Below, piece by piece: positions 15,612-22,574 of a stretch of DNA of 33,202 bases. A model generated the notes under the pieces. It saw nothing but the letters and a program-made list of their open reading frames with translations, was not told where the DNA came from and made no database searches. Location: positions 1-33,202 of the forward strand of contig JAAOZN010000075.1 in assembly GCA_011605775.1 (NCBI GenBank), given 5' to 3'. The position numbers and the translations under genes were made by a program. Numbering within the stretch: position 1 is the stretch's first letter; each line of letters begins with the position of its first letter. The DNA comes from Nitrososphaerota archaeon (GTDB lineage: Archaea > Thermoproteota > Nitrososphaeria > Nitrososphaerales > JAAOZN01).

Positions 15612-15755
15612 TTGCCGCAAGCATACTGCGTAAAATGCAGAAAGAAGGTTGAAATAAAGGACCCCAAACCCACCACACTCAAGAACAACAAGCCAGCAAT
15701 CGTAGGCGTATGCCCGAACTGCGGAACCAAAGTATTCAGAATCGGAAAGGCTTAG
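15612..15755 (+). CDS. DUF5679 family small zinc-ribbon protein
   Basis: A 47-residue protein starting at TTG 15612, with GAGGT at 15599-15603 eight bases upstream. It begins MPQAYCVKCRKKVEIKDPK and continues to VCPNCGTKVFRIGKA. The two CxxC pairs (CVKC, CPNC) can hold one zinc. This matches the short archaeal DUF5679 proteins, which have no assigned function. It follows the protease gene by 60 bp and is probably read from the same transcript. A hairpin with a T-run follows directly. Confidence 0.8.
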   Translation: MPQAYCVKCRKKVEIKDPKPTTLKNNKPAIVGVCPNCGTKVFRIGKA

Positions 15756-15802
15756 AGGGGAGACCTAACCCCCTCACCTTACCTTTTTCTCACCCAGTAA
15801 GG
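15755..15802. terminator. Two nested hairpins with T5, probable bidirectional terminator
   Basis: GAGGGG (15755-15760) pairs with CCCCTC (15770-15775) and is followed by CTTTTTCT. CCTTAC (15777-15782) also pairs with GTAAGG (15797-15802). It lies between the converging DUF5679 and helicase genes, where a terminator for both would be useful. Confidence 0.5.
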
Positions 15803-15861
15803 GGGCTAGCAGACCTGCTACATCATTAAAAATTACCTTTCAGCATTCTAGAGAGGGCTGA

Positions 15862-18432
15862 TTAAACTATTGGTTTCTCCGCAACCCCCTCTTCGATCTT
15901 TATAATCGTCCTCACACCTTCTCTCATCTTTTTCAAGACTTCTATGGCTCCTCTTTTCAGCAGAAATTCGTTGTTGTTGCCGCATCTGTAGGAGTAGGTG
16001 CATCTTGGGCAGCCTGTCTCCGACTCGCACCTACACCCCTCCACTATTTCTAAAGCGCTTCTATGCGCCTCCTCGAATCTATCGTATAGGGCTTTTGTAG
16101 CCCCGTTTCCTCCTACAGCACCATCGTAGATGTAGATCAGCCCGGTCGCACCTAGGCTTATGCCTCCCATGTCTTCTGCCGCACCCCCTGTTATTGGGTT
16201 GGTCGCTTCTATCATCAGATGCTCTGTGGCGTGGAAGCTGCTCATCAAAGCGTACTCCTTCTGCTCAGCATATCTTTGGAGGGTTTGGTCTGGGGTCGGT
16301 GCTTTGAAGACTATGCCTTTTGTGCTGAATCTGTAGGTTACTGGCTGCTGGAGGAGCACCGGCTTACCTTTAGCTGTTGGGTTGTTGATGTCCACATTCA
16401 CATACCCTATCACCTTCTTCTCTATCTCCAACTCAACCCGCTTAACCTCCATACCATAGACTCTTTTCGACTCGATCTCGCTCAATATTCTCGGCCACTC
16501 CTCCTTAAGCGGTCTTGTGAAGTACGGGTAGTTGTGGGGCAAAGTTTCGAGCTCAGCGTAGCTTCTAGCACCATCTATCTTCAGAACCTTGCTGCGGTAT
16601 CTTACACCCGCGTGCAGATAGACCGCTTCCGGGTGAAGCTCATCTAATGCTTGAGGTAGAGACCTCTCACCAATCCTCCTACCGTTAAAGAGTATTGTAA
16701 CATTCTCACCACTCCCTCTTATGTTATATGCTGCTAAGATCCTTCTGGCTACAGCGATGTCTGGCTTAAGTAGATCCTTGAATCTGCGGAGCAGACCTTT
16801 TGAGGCAAGGTTATCTATTATCTGCTCATATCCTTGAAACTCGTCTCTGCTGATTGGTTTGTCTAAGGCTGCTGCTAAGATCTGCTTCTCAGCAACCGAC
16901 GGGTTGTAGGGATCTGCGTAAGCCTGCTCTATGTTCTTAAAGTATTCTTCGGGGTGGTTTCTATAGTATTGGCTTATGGGGTCGTTATCTCTTAGGAGTA
17001 GGAAGATGAGCGCCTCTTGCCCTCTTCTACCAGCCCTACCAGCCCTCTGTATCAACCGATTCACAGGTACTAGATCTGAGACCACCGCATCAACAGAGCC
17101 TATATCCAAGCCTAGTTCTAGTGTGGGTGTTGCTGAGATCGCTTTGATCGTGCCTTTTCTGAAGCCATCCTCAACCTTCCTCCTCCACTCCTCTGGTAAT
17201 CCGGCTCTATGCACAGCGATATCTACGCCCTCCCGCTTAGCGTAGTAAGCATTCAACTCAGCACCAAGGTGTGAGCTCGAGAAGATCAGGGGCTTATACC
17301 CCGCCTTAAACAGCCTCTTAATGGTATCCACTACCAGCGCTCGGTGGCTTCGCAGAGTGGGGAACAAGATTGTGAAGTGTAGTATGCCGTGCCTGCCCTC
17401 ATCCTCTTGGATCACCCTAAATCTTCGCCCAAAGAGCGTATTGCAGAACTCAGCCGGATTCGCTACGGTAGCCGAAGCAGCTATTATCTGAAGCCTACCT
17501 GCAAGCCGCTCAAGCCTCTTCACTATAAAGTGGACGTTTGAGCCGAATGTACCCTTATACACGTGCACCTCATCAACCACCAGCATCCTCACCGTATGGA
17601 GCAGCCGGCTGAACGCAGTTCTATGTAGTAGATGGTGGTGTATGGTGTCGAAGTTGGTCAGCACGATGTGAGGGGGCTCAAGTAGAATGCGCTCCCTATC
17701 CCTTCTAGGAGTATCCCCGTCAAAAACGTCCACACCAACACCAACCGATTCAGCCAACATTCTAATCTTATGCAGCTGGTCACGTGCAAGCGCCTTGGTT
17801 GGGTAGATGAAGAGGGCTTTGATCTTCGGCTGCTCTACACGTAGCCCACCAAACTTGCTACTATATGTTGAGAGCGTAGTCAACACAGGTAGGGTAAAAG
17901 CCTCTGTCTTACCGCTACCAGTAGGTGCCACGATCACAACATCCTCACCATTGAGTATGTGCTTGATGGCCTCTTCTTGGAAGCTGTAGAGGTGCTCTAC
18001 ACCCATCATCTCCAGCGTCTTCACAAGTGGTTGTGGTAGGTTGAGGGAAGAGGGTGCACTACCTGGCTTAGGCTTAGCTTCCTCTATAACATTATAAGCT
18101 ACAACATAGTCTTGCTTAGATGTTAAAGCGTCGTAAACTACAGCCGGGATGCTGTACCCTTTCTTCTCCACATCACCTATTATACGCCGAATCTCCTCCC
18201 TCTTGCGGATAAAACCCTCCTCCTCTAAGAGATCTTCAAGAGGCTTCTTCACATCTATCTTCCCTGTGTCGTAGGCTAAGAGCATCTGCAGATACTCTTC
18301 ATCCTCACCCCTACCTCTGCTTTCGAGTATGTGTTTTAACTCACATTTCTTGCAGTAGAATAGCGCTCTACCATCGTAGGTTCGCTTCACCTCAAGCCTA
18401 GATCCACATCTTGGACACCGATACTTCTGCAC
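15862..18432 (-). CDS. SF2 DNA helicase of the MrfA/Hrq1 (DUF1998) type with N-terminal zinc ribbon
   Basis: Probable 3'-5' DNA repair helicase. It shows an N-terminal zinc ribbon (YRCPRCGS, FYCKKC), Walker A APTGSGKT (K near 175), FIYPTKALARDQ, the DEVH box in VVDEVHVYKG, ASATVANP, TPTLELGLDIGSVDAVV and QRAGRAGRRG, then a C-terminal DUF1998-like region with the cysteine cluster CRCESETGCPRC and YRCG (about 800-817). The four-Cys region is the hallmark of B. subtilis MrfA and yeast Hrq1, linked to crosslink repair. A GTG at 18447 gives 861 residues. I chose the in-frame GTG at 18432 (856 residues) because it sits 26 bp from a TATA box; only five residues differ. Confidence 0.9.
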   Translation of the reverse strand: MQKYRCPRCGSRLEVKRTYDGRALFYCKKCELKHILESRGRGEDEEYLQMLLAYDTGKIDVKKPLEDLLEEEGFIRKREEIRRIIGDVEKKGYSIPAVVYDALTSKQDYVVAYNVIEEAKPKPGSAPSSLNLPQPLVKTLEMMGVEHLYSFQEEAIKHILNGEDVVIVAPTGSGKTEAFTLPVLTTLSTYSSKFGGLRVEQPKIKALFIYPTKALARDQLHKIRMLAESVGVGVDVFDGDTPRRDRERILLEPPHIVLTNFDTIHHHLLHRTAFSRLLHTVRMLVVDEVHVYKGTFGSNVHFIVKRLERLAGRLQIIAASATVANPAEFCNTLFGRRFRVIQEDEGRHGILHFTILFPTLRSHRALVVDTIKRLFKAGYKPLIFSSSHLGAELNAYYAKREGVDIAVHRAGLPEEWRRKVEDGFRKGTIKAISATPTLELGLDIGSVDAVVSDLVPVNRLIQRAGRAGRRGQEALIFLLLRDNDPISQYYRNHPEEYFKNIEQAYADPYNPSVAEKQILAAALDKPISRDEFQGYEQIIDNLASKGLLRRFKDLLKPDIAVARRILAAYNIRGSGENVTILFNGRRIGERSLPQALDELHPEAVYLHAGVRYRSKVLKIDGARSYAELETLPHNYPYFTRPLKEEWPRILSEIESKRVYGMEVKRVELEIEKKVIGYVNVDINNPTAKGKPVLLQQPVTYRFSTKGIVFKAPTPDQTLQRYAEQKEYALMSSFHATEHLMIEATNPITGGAAEDMGGISLGATGLIYIYDGAVGGNGATKALYDRFEEAHRSALEIVEGCRCESETGCPRCTYSYRCGNNNEFLLKRGAIEVLKKMREGVRTIIKIEEGVAEKPIV

Positions 18433-18451
18433 ACAATCTTTACTCACAGGC

Positions 18452-18462
18452 TTTTAATAAAA
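18452..18462 (-). promoter_or_regulatory. TATA box of the MrfA-like helicase gene
   Basis: TTTTATTAAAA on the minus strand is centred about 26 bp before the GTG at 18432, and only about 10 bp before the alternative GTG at 18447. It therefore favours the shorter form. Confidence 0.45.
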
Positions 18463-18659
18463 GCCTTATCTCCACCTCCTCCTTACACAAAGAATTGAAA
18501 GCCTTGGCTTCAAGGCTTAGGCTTCTTTGTCCTGACAGGAGAGATCTCATCTAGGGGCGTCGGGCGGATATTGAAAGTTGATGAGCTAGCGAAGCTGGGC
18601 CTAGATGCTAGACAGAATTTCAAACAGAGAATTGAAATAAGCTTCGTCACCCTTTTTAT

Positions 18660-19944
18660 ACTCCCCGAGGAGGTTCTGCTGTGCAGGCGTAGCTTCGGGG
18701 ATGTTTCATGCAGAAGGATGTTCAGATATGTGTGGTTGGGAAGGTTTTCAAGCCTAATAGAGTGAAGGTTTTAGCCTTAAACAGAGCCCTCAGCAGCTAC
18801 TTTGGGCTTGTGAAGTGGTATCTCCACTTCAACTCTAGGTCCAAGAGTTTTCTGCACGAGAACTGCTATGCGACAGCTAAAGAGCTCTTCGATCTCAACA
18901 CAGCTTTAATCCAAACTGCGAGGGACAAGGTTGTTGAAATCTTGCAGAGCTTCGCAAAAAACAAGAAAGAGGGCAGCGTTTTAAGGCTCAAGAGGATATC
19001 CATACGCTTCGATAGGAGATGCTACAGCTTCTCTAAGACGACAAACGTTCTAACGCCGTACTGGCTGACGCTAAGCCTGAACAGAAAGGAGAGGGTCAGC
19101 CTGCCGATAGTCTTCGGAGAAAGGCAGAAACAAAGGATTGAGGAAGCTTTCAGAGGAGAGTGGCGATTCACGACAGTTGAAATGGTTAAACGTGGTGGAG
19201 ATTGGTATGCTCATTTCGTTCTTAAGAAGGCTGTCGAAGTTCCCGATGAAACCGAGACCGTGATAGCGGTGGATAGAGGTGAGCACAATCTAGCCGTTGC
19301 AGTAGCCATATCAAAGAACAACCCGAATAAGCCCAAAAAGGGTCGGTTCTGGAGAGGCGAGGAGATCAAGAGGATAAGAGGGCTCTATGGGCATATCAGA
19401 AGGAGGCTTCAGGAAAAGAGGCTTCTGAAGAAGGTTAAGGAGCTTAGGGGAGAGGAGAGGCGCAAAGTAAACCAGCAACTACACATCATAGCCAACCAGA
19501 TAGTCGCCTACGCTAAACAGTTCCCCAAGCCGATAATAGTGATGGAAAACTTGAACGGAATAAGGGGTATCTTCAAGAAGTCTGAGAAGCTAAATAGAAG
19601 ATTCCACAGCCTACCGTTTAGAAAGCTACAAACCATCATAGAATACAAGGCTCTCCACGAAGGAATAGAAGTCAGATACCTAACGAAGAAGGAGACAAAA
19701 AATACTTCGAAGACATGCCACAGATGCGGGTATGTTACCCAAGTTAGGGGCAGAATCTTTAGGTGTCCAAAATGTGGAATCGAGTATGACAGAGACTTGA
19801 ACGCTTGTGTTAACATAGCCCATAGGGTAACGAGCTCTATGGGATGGGGGAGCTGTGAGCCCCCCGAACCAGCAGATGAGGAGACAGGCGCAAAGCCCAC
19901 TCTAAAGGCTGGAAGCCTCGCCCCTTTAGGGCGGGGCAGCTCAC
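18660..19944 (+). mobile_element. IS1341-type (IS200/IS605 family, tnpB-only) insertion element
   Basis: The only gene is tnpB; no Y1 transposase tnpA is present. Proposed left end is just after TTTAT (18655-18659), with a 7-bp left-end hairpin at 18662-18701. Proposed right end is TCAC at 19944, after a 9-bp hairpin (19915-19923 with 19929-19937, loop CTTTA). Removing 18660-19944 joins TTTAT to TTGAATAAG, and the cofE frame then reads through Lys (AAA) to TAA, giving the same C-terminus as now. This reconstruction supports the ends but was not checked against an empty-site genome. There is no target duplication, as usual for the family. Confidence 0.65.
18662..18701 (+). repeat. Left-end imperfect palindrome of the tnpB element
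   Basis: TCCCCGA (18662-18668) pairs with TCGGGGA (18695-18701) around a 26-nt loop, directly inside the proposed left end. Subterminal hairpins are the recognition sites of the family's single-strand transposase, which would have to act in trans here. Confidence 0.5.
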
Positions 19945-19952
19945 TTGAATAA
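18708..19952 (+). CDS. tnpB: TnpB, RNA-guided RuvC nuclease (OrfB, IS200/IS605 family)
   Basis: In characterised members TnpB binds an RNA from the element's right end and cuts DNA next to a target-adjacent motif, which keeps the element at its donor site. The 414-residue protein appears intact: helical N-terminal domain (1-150), RuvC I D189 (VIAVDRGEHN), RuvC II E280 (IIVMENLNG), zinc ribbon C337/C340 and C353/C356, RuvC III D361/D363 (YDRDLNACVNI). The last 40 residues (from MGWGSCEPPEP) are Gly/Pro-rich and lie over the RNA scaffold. The final codons and TAA at 19950-19952 fall past the proposed right end, within cofE sequence. The start is the ATG at 18708. Confidence 0.92.
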   Translation: MQKDVQICVVGKVFKPNRVKVLALNRALSSYFGLVKWYLHFNSRSKSFLHENCYATAKELFDLNTALIQTARDKVVEILQSFAKNKKEGSVLRLKRISIRFDRRCYSFSKTTNVLTPYWLTLSLNRKERVSLPIVFGERQKQRIEEAFRGEWRFTTVEMVKRGGDWYAHFVLKKAVEVPDETETVIAVDRGEHNLAVAVAISKNNPNKPKKGRFWRGEEIKRIRGLYGHIRRRLQEKRLLKKVKELRGEERRKVNQQLHIIANQIVAYAKQFPKPIIVMENLNGIRGIFKKSEKLNRRFHSLPFRKLQTIIEYKALHEGIEVRYLTKKETKNTSKTCHRCGYVTQVRGRIFRCPKCGIEYDRDLNACVNIAHRVTSSMGWGSCEPPEPADEETGAKPTLKAGSLAPLGRGSSLE

Positions 19953-19964
19953 GTCTTCCTTTAG
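19816..19964 (+). ncRNA. Candidate TnpB guide RNA (omega/reRNA) with guide in cofE
   Basis: By analogy with known TnpB systems the scaffold is the 3' end of tnpB through the right end (to 19944) and the guide is the flanking sequence TTGAATAAGTCTTCCTTTAG (19945-19964). The 9-bp terminal hairpin and ungapped conservation of the whole 129-nt block at 9135-9263 support a structured RNA. The matching target would be TTTAT followed by the guide, which is exactly the empty cofE site. Transcript ends are inferred. Confidence 0.55.
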
Positions 19965-20687
19965 CGGCCTTATAAGATACTTAGCGCCAACAAACCCAAC
20001 CTCGTATTCATACCCTCTTATAAGAGCAGCTGGGCACATCTTCGTCTTACCCATCACGAGCTCAGCGGCTGAAGCGAGCTCATCAGCGACCGCTATCTCA
20101 GTGACCTTCAACACCTTTCCAAATGTGTCTGGTTTGCCTCTGTAATCTAGGATAGGGTTAAGCCCATAAACACCTATGGCGAACTGAACCTGCCCTCTGC
20201 GCCAAGCTCTCCCATATGTGTCGGTTATTATTACTGCTGGCTTAACACCAGTCCTAGCCTCTATCTGCTCAGCTATCTTCTCAGCTGAGCGGTCTGGGTC
20301 TTTAGGTAGGAGGGCTGCGTATCCTTCAGGCACATTTGACTGGTCTACTCCAGCGTTTGCGCAGACTATCCCAAGCTTTGTTCTCGTTATTATTATGCCA
20401 CGCTCAACTCTCAAGACCATCCTACTCTCTTTTAGAATCAGCTCCACGATTCTAGGGTCTTTATTCAAGCGCCTTGCTAACCTCACCGCTTTCGGTGAAG
20501 GCTTTACACCATCGAGTTTAACGAGCCTACCCTCAGCCTTTGAAACCGCTTTCGAGGTGACTACAATTATATCGCCCTTCAAGATGGCTAGATTGTTCTT
20601 CGCTAACGCTTCAGCCAAAGCTTCACCTAACCTAACACCCTTTCTGATTTCGCCTAACCCAGTTATAGGGTAGATGGAGACGGTCAT
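19941..20687 (-). CDS. cofE: Coenzyme F420-0:L-glutamate ligase CofE
   Basis: GTP-dependent ligase that adds gamma-linked glutamates to F420-0, the last step in making the F420 cofactor. The 248-residue protein shows the family segments ILKGDIIVVTSKAVSKAEGR, ITRTKLGIVCANAGVDQSNV, the metal-binding IITDTYGRAWRRGQ, GYEYEVGFVGAKYLIRP, and a C-terminus in EDLFK. It implies F420-dependent oxidoreductases in this organism. It starts at ATG 20687, 13 bp after the dehydrogenase-like gene on the same strand. Its stop codon (TGA, complement of 19941-19943) and third base of the last Lys codon appear to come from the inserted tnpB element. Confidence 0.93.
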   Translation of the reverse strand: MTVSIYPITGLGEIRKGVRLGEALAEALAKNNLAILKGDIIVVTSKAVSKAEGRLVKLDGVKPSPKAVRLARRLNKDPRIVELILKESRMVLRVERGIIITRTKLGIVCANAGVDQSNVPEGYAALLPKDPDRSAEKIAEQIEARTGVKPAVIITDTYGRAWRRGQVQFAIGVYGLNPILDYRGKPDTFGKVLKVTEIAVADELASAAELVMGKTKMCPAALIRGYEYEVGFVGAKYLIRPLKEDLFK

Positions 20688-20700
20688 CTCCCTTACCGTC

Positions 20701-21696
20701 CTACTTGTAGTGTAGGGGTTGCAGATCCCTCATGGTCTTAAGCCCTGGTTTAGTCTTTAGCAGTGGCCAGATAGAGTTCACTACGATGGCTGCTGTCGCC
20801 ATATCTCCTTGTATGGCTGGCTTTATCATCTGATTAACCTCTGGTTTGCCTCTAATGTGTATGCGGTCATACTCCTCTTCTGCTCCGATGTAGGCTTTGA
20901 AGAGCAGGGTTATGCGCGCTCCCCCATCCACATATCCTCGTGCTATCTGTTGAAGCCCAGCAACCCTACCAGCTGGTACGGTGTAGTAGGGGCTGCTTAC
21001 CTGCTTAGATGCTAATATTGGTGTGGGTTGCTCAGCCTCTATACGCTGAAGCCTCCAACCTAAGGCGTCACATATCATCGCTATGGATTCCTCAAGCCCA
21101 ACGTGCCCAGATATCTCTTTCCCCACGATCTTAGATGCGAACTCTTCTTCACTAAGCGCTACACCGATCTTTCTCTGAAAGGCTTGTCTTCGGTGTGAAG
21201 CGTCGATAACACGCTCCACAACTATGCTCTCAACTTCTTGGCAAACTGTTGTGAGGAGTGTGACTAAGGTATCCATTAAGAAGCCTGGGTTTATCCCTGT
21301 GCCGAGTATGCGGACCCTGTTCTTCTTCGCCAAGTGGTCGAGGTTCTTCGCTAAATCAGGGTGCTTATAGAATGGGTAAGATAACTCCTCGCAAGTTGAG
21401 ATTACGTTTGCCCCCTCTTTTACACATTCCACTATCTGCTCATACACATCTTGCAGATAGGAGGAGGTTGCGTGTAGAATCAGATCAGGTTTAGATTCTT
21501 TAAGAGCCCTACGATAATCTGAAACGACTTTAACACCCGTCACCCCAGACCCTAAGATGACTCCGAGGTCTTCACCAACGTGTCTCACTAGATCTGATGC
21601 GCCCACTATCTTCAATCCGCTCTTCTTCGATGCGAGTTTAGCGATCTCTAACCCTATAGCACCTAACCCGATCTGAAGAAACCTTAACTCCTTCAA
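20701..21696 (-). CDS. 2,4-diaminopentanoate dehydrogenase-like (DapB-fold) oxidoreductase
   Basis: The 331-residue NAD(P)-dependent protein begins with a Rossmann site FLQIGLGAIGLEIAKLA and continues with a DapB-like N-terminal domain (HATSSYLQDVYEQIVECVKE, NVISTCEELSYP, GINPGFLMDTL). The C-terminal half resembles the DAP-dehydrogenase C domain (VDGGARITLLFKAYIGA). Characterised relatives oxidise 2,4-diaminopentanoate in ornithine fermentation, but no other ornithine-pathway gene is here, so another amino-acid substrate is possible. Start is TTG at 21694-21696, supported by a TATA box at leaderless spacing. It is probably co-transcribed with cofE. Confidence 0.78.
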   Translation of the reverse strand: MKELRFLQIGLGAIGLEIAKLASKKSGLKIVGASDLVRHVGEDLGVILGSGVTGVKVVSDYRRALKESKPDLILHATSSYLQDVYEQIVECVKEGANVISTCEELSYPFYKHPDLAKNLDHLAKKNRVRILGTGINPGFLMDTLVTLLTTVCQEVESIVVERVIDASHRRQAFQRKIGVALSEEEFASKIVGKEISGHVGLEESIAMICDALGWRLQRIEAEQPTPILASKQVSSPYYTVPAGRVAGLQQIARGYVDGGARITLLFKAYIGAEEEYDRIHIRGKPEVNQMIKPAIQGDMATAAIVVNSIWPLLKTKPGLKTMRDLQPLHYK

Positions 21697-21720
21697 CCCA
21701 CTTTAGCCTAAGGCGCTCTC

Positions 21721-21728
21721 TATTTAGG
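21721..21728 (-). promoter_or_regulatory. TATA box of the diaminopentanoate dehydrogenase-like gene
   Basis: On the minus strand CCTAAATA is centred 28 bp before the TTG at 21696, indicating a leaderless transcript with a TTG start. Confidence 0.5.
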
Positions 21729-21794
21729 GCTATCTTCCTTAATCTGAAAGACAGATAATTCTGAGCTAAGCGTAAAGATGGGGGGGCCGTTACC

Positions 21795-22340
21795 CTACAT
21801 AACAATATTTAACCTCTGCTCGTTTGTGGTGAAGTCTCTGCTTCCTAGATGCATTATTATCTGAACCTTAGTTGGGTCGAAGGTTCTTTTGAACAGACCT
21901 TGGTTAACTCTTGCCGCTACTACCTCGCCTACGAAGAATGTGTGGTCTCCTGTGCGGACGCTTTGCACAACTTTACACTCTAGATGCGCTACACACTCTA
22001 GGATAGAGGGGGCGTTAACCTTCAGAGAGGGTATGGGGGTTAGCTTCGTTTCTTTAAACTTATCGACTTCACACCCAGAGTGCTCGCCGCAGAATACTGT
22101 TTGCTCAATTAAGTCTATTGTAGGTATGTTGACCACAAATTCCCCAGACTTTGCTATGATGGCGTGGCTGTAGCGCTCCAACCCCACTGAGATTCCTAAG
22201 AGAGGCGGGTTATGGGATAGAGGTGTGGACCAAGCTAAGGTTATGATATTAGGTTTGCCAGCGTAGGCGCAGCTCACTAGTACAGTGGGTCTCGGATGCA
22301 TGAGGCGTAGGGCTAAGTTAAGAGGCACTTCTTCTTTCAA
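21795..22340 (-). CDS. Flavin reductase-like FMN-binding protein
   Basis: The 181-residue protein has the flavin reductase split-barrel fold: RPTVLVSCAYAGKPNIITLAW, SVGLERYSHAIIAKSGEFVVN, CGEHSGCEVDKF, and LECKVVQSVRTGDHTFFVGEV, which are the FMN-contacting segments. Members are NAD(P)H:flavin reductases or FMN-binding oxidoreductases; the partner is unknown. Start is TTG at 22338-22340; an in-frame GTG at 22328 is possible. A TATA-like CTTTTATT at 22373-22380 (minus strand) fits the longer form. It is 98 bp upstream of the dehydrogenase-like gene, which has its own promoter. Confidence 0.83.
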   Translation of the reverse strand: MKEEVPLNLALRLMHPRPTVLVSCAYAGKPNIITLAWSTPLSHNPPLLGISVGLERYSHAIIAKSGEFVVNIPTIDLIEQTVFCGEHSGCEVDKFKETKLTPIPSLKVNAPSILECVAHLECKVVQSVRTGDHTFFVGEVVAARVNQGLFKRTFDPTKVQIIMHLGSRDFTTNEQRLNIVM

Positions 22341-22372
22341 ATCAGAACACTAAACATATCTACGCGAGGTAG

Positions 22373-22380
22373 AATAAAAG
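22373..22380 (-). promoter_or_regulatory. TATA box of the flavin reductase-like gene
   Basis: On the minus strand CTTTTATT lies about 36 bp before the TTG at 22340, leaving a predicted leader near 11 nt. Confidence 0.35.
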
Positions 22381-22478
22381 GTTTGATCACGCAGATCGAA
22401 GAAAAAAATAGTACTGAGTATTAAGAAGAGTAAGGTTTAGAAAAAGATTTTGAGTTTCTACCAAAAGATTTACAACAT

Positions 22479-22510
22479 TGCTTCACTTATTCAAACCAAA
22501 AAGTGAAGCA
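22479..22510. repeat. 10-bp perfect inverted repeat upstream of smc
   Basis: TGCTTCACTT (22479-22488) is the exact complement of AAGTGAAGCA (22501-22510), separated by 12 bp. It lies 65-96 bp before the smc ATG and just upstream of a TATA-like CTTAAATCC (22527-22535). This is the size and place of an operator, although a transcript hairpin ending the region is also possible. Confidence 0.45.
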
Positions 22511-22574
22511 GAAGTTAGCCATCACACTTAAATCCCCATTCAAGCCACTAAGGGTTAGAAGACCGAGAGTAGAG

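Noticed and set aside
18494-18637. Three ATTGAAA motifs (18494, 18570, 18631), like the ends of some archaeal CRISPR repeats
   Set aside because: Spacings are 76 and 61 bp and the bases before the motif do not match among the three copies, so there is no repeat unit. No cas genes are present.
20218-20673. 151-codon open frame on the + strand opposite cofE
   Set aside because: It is fully antisense to a clear CofE gene, has no family signature, and arises from codon bias in the real frame.
22503-22574. GTG at 22503 as the smc start, adding 24 residues
   Set aside because: SMC proteins begin at the MAFIKRLEIRGFKSF position; the extension is not family-like and lies in an inverted repeat and promoter region.
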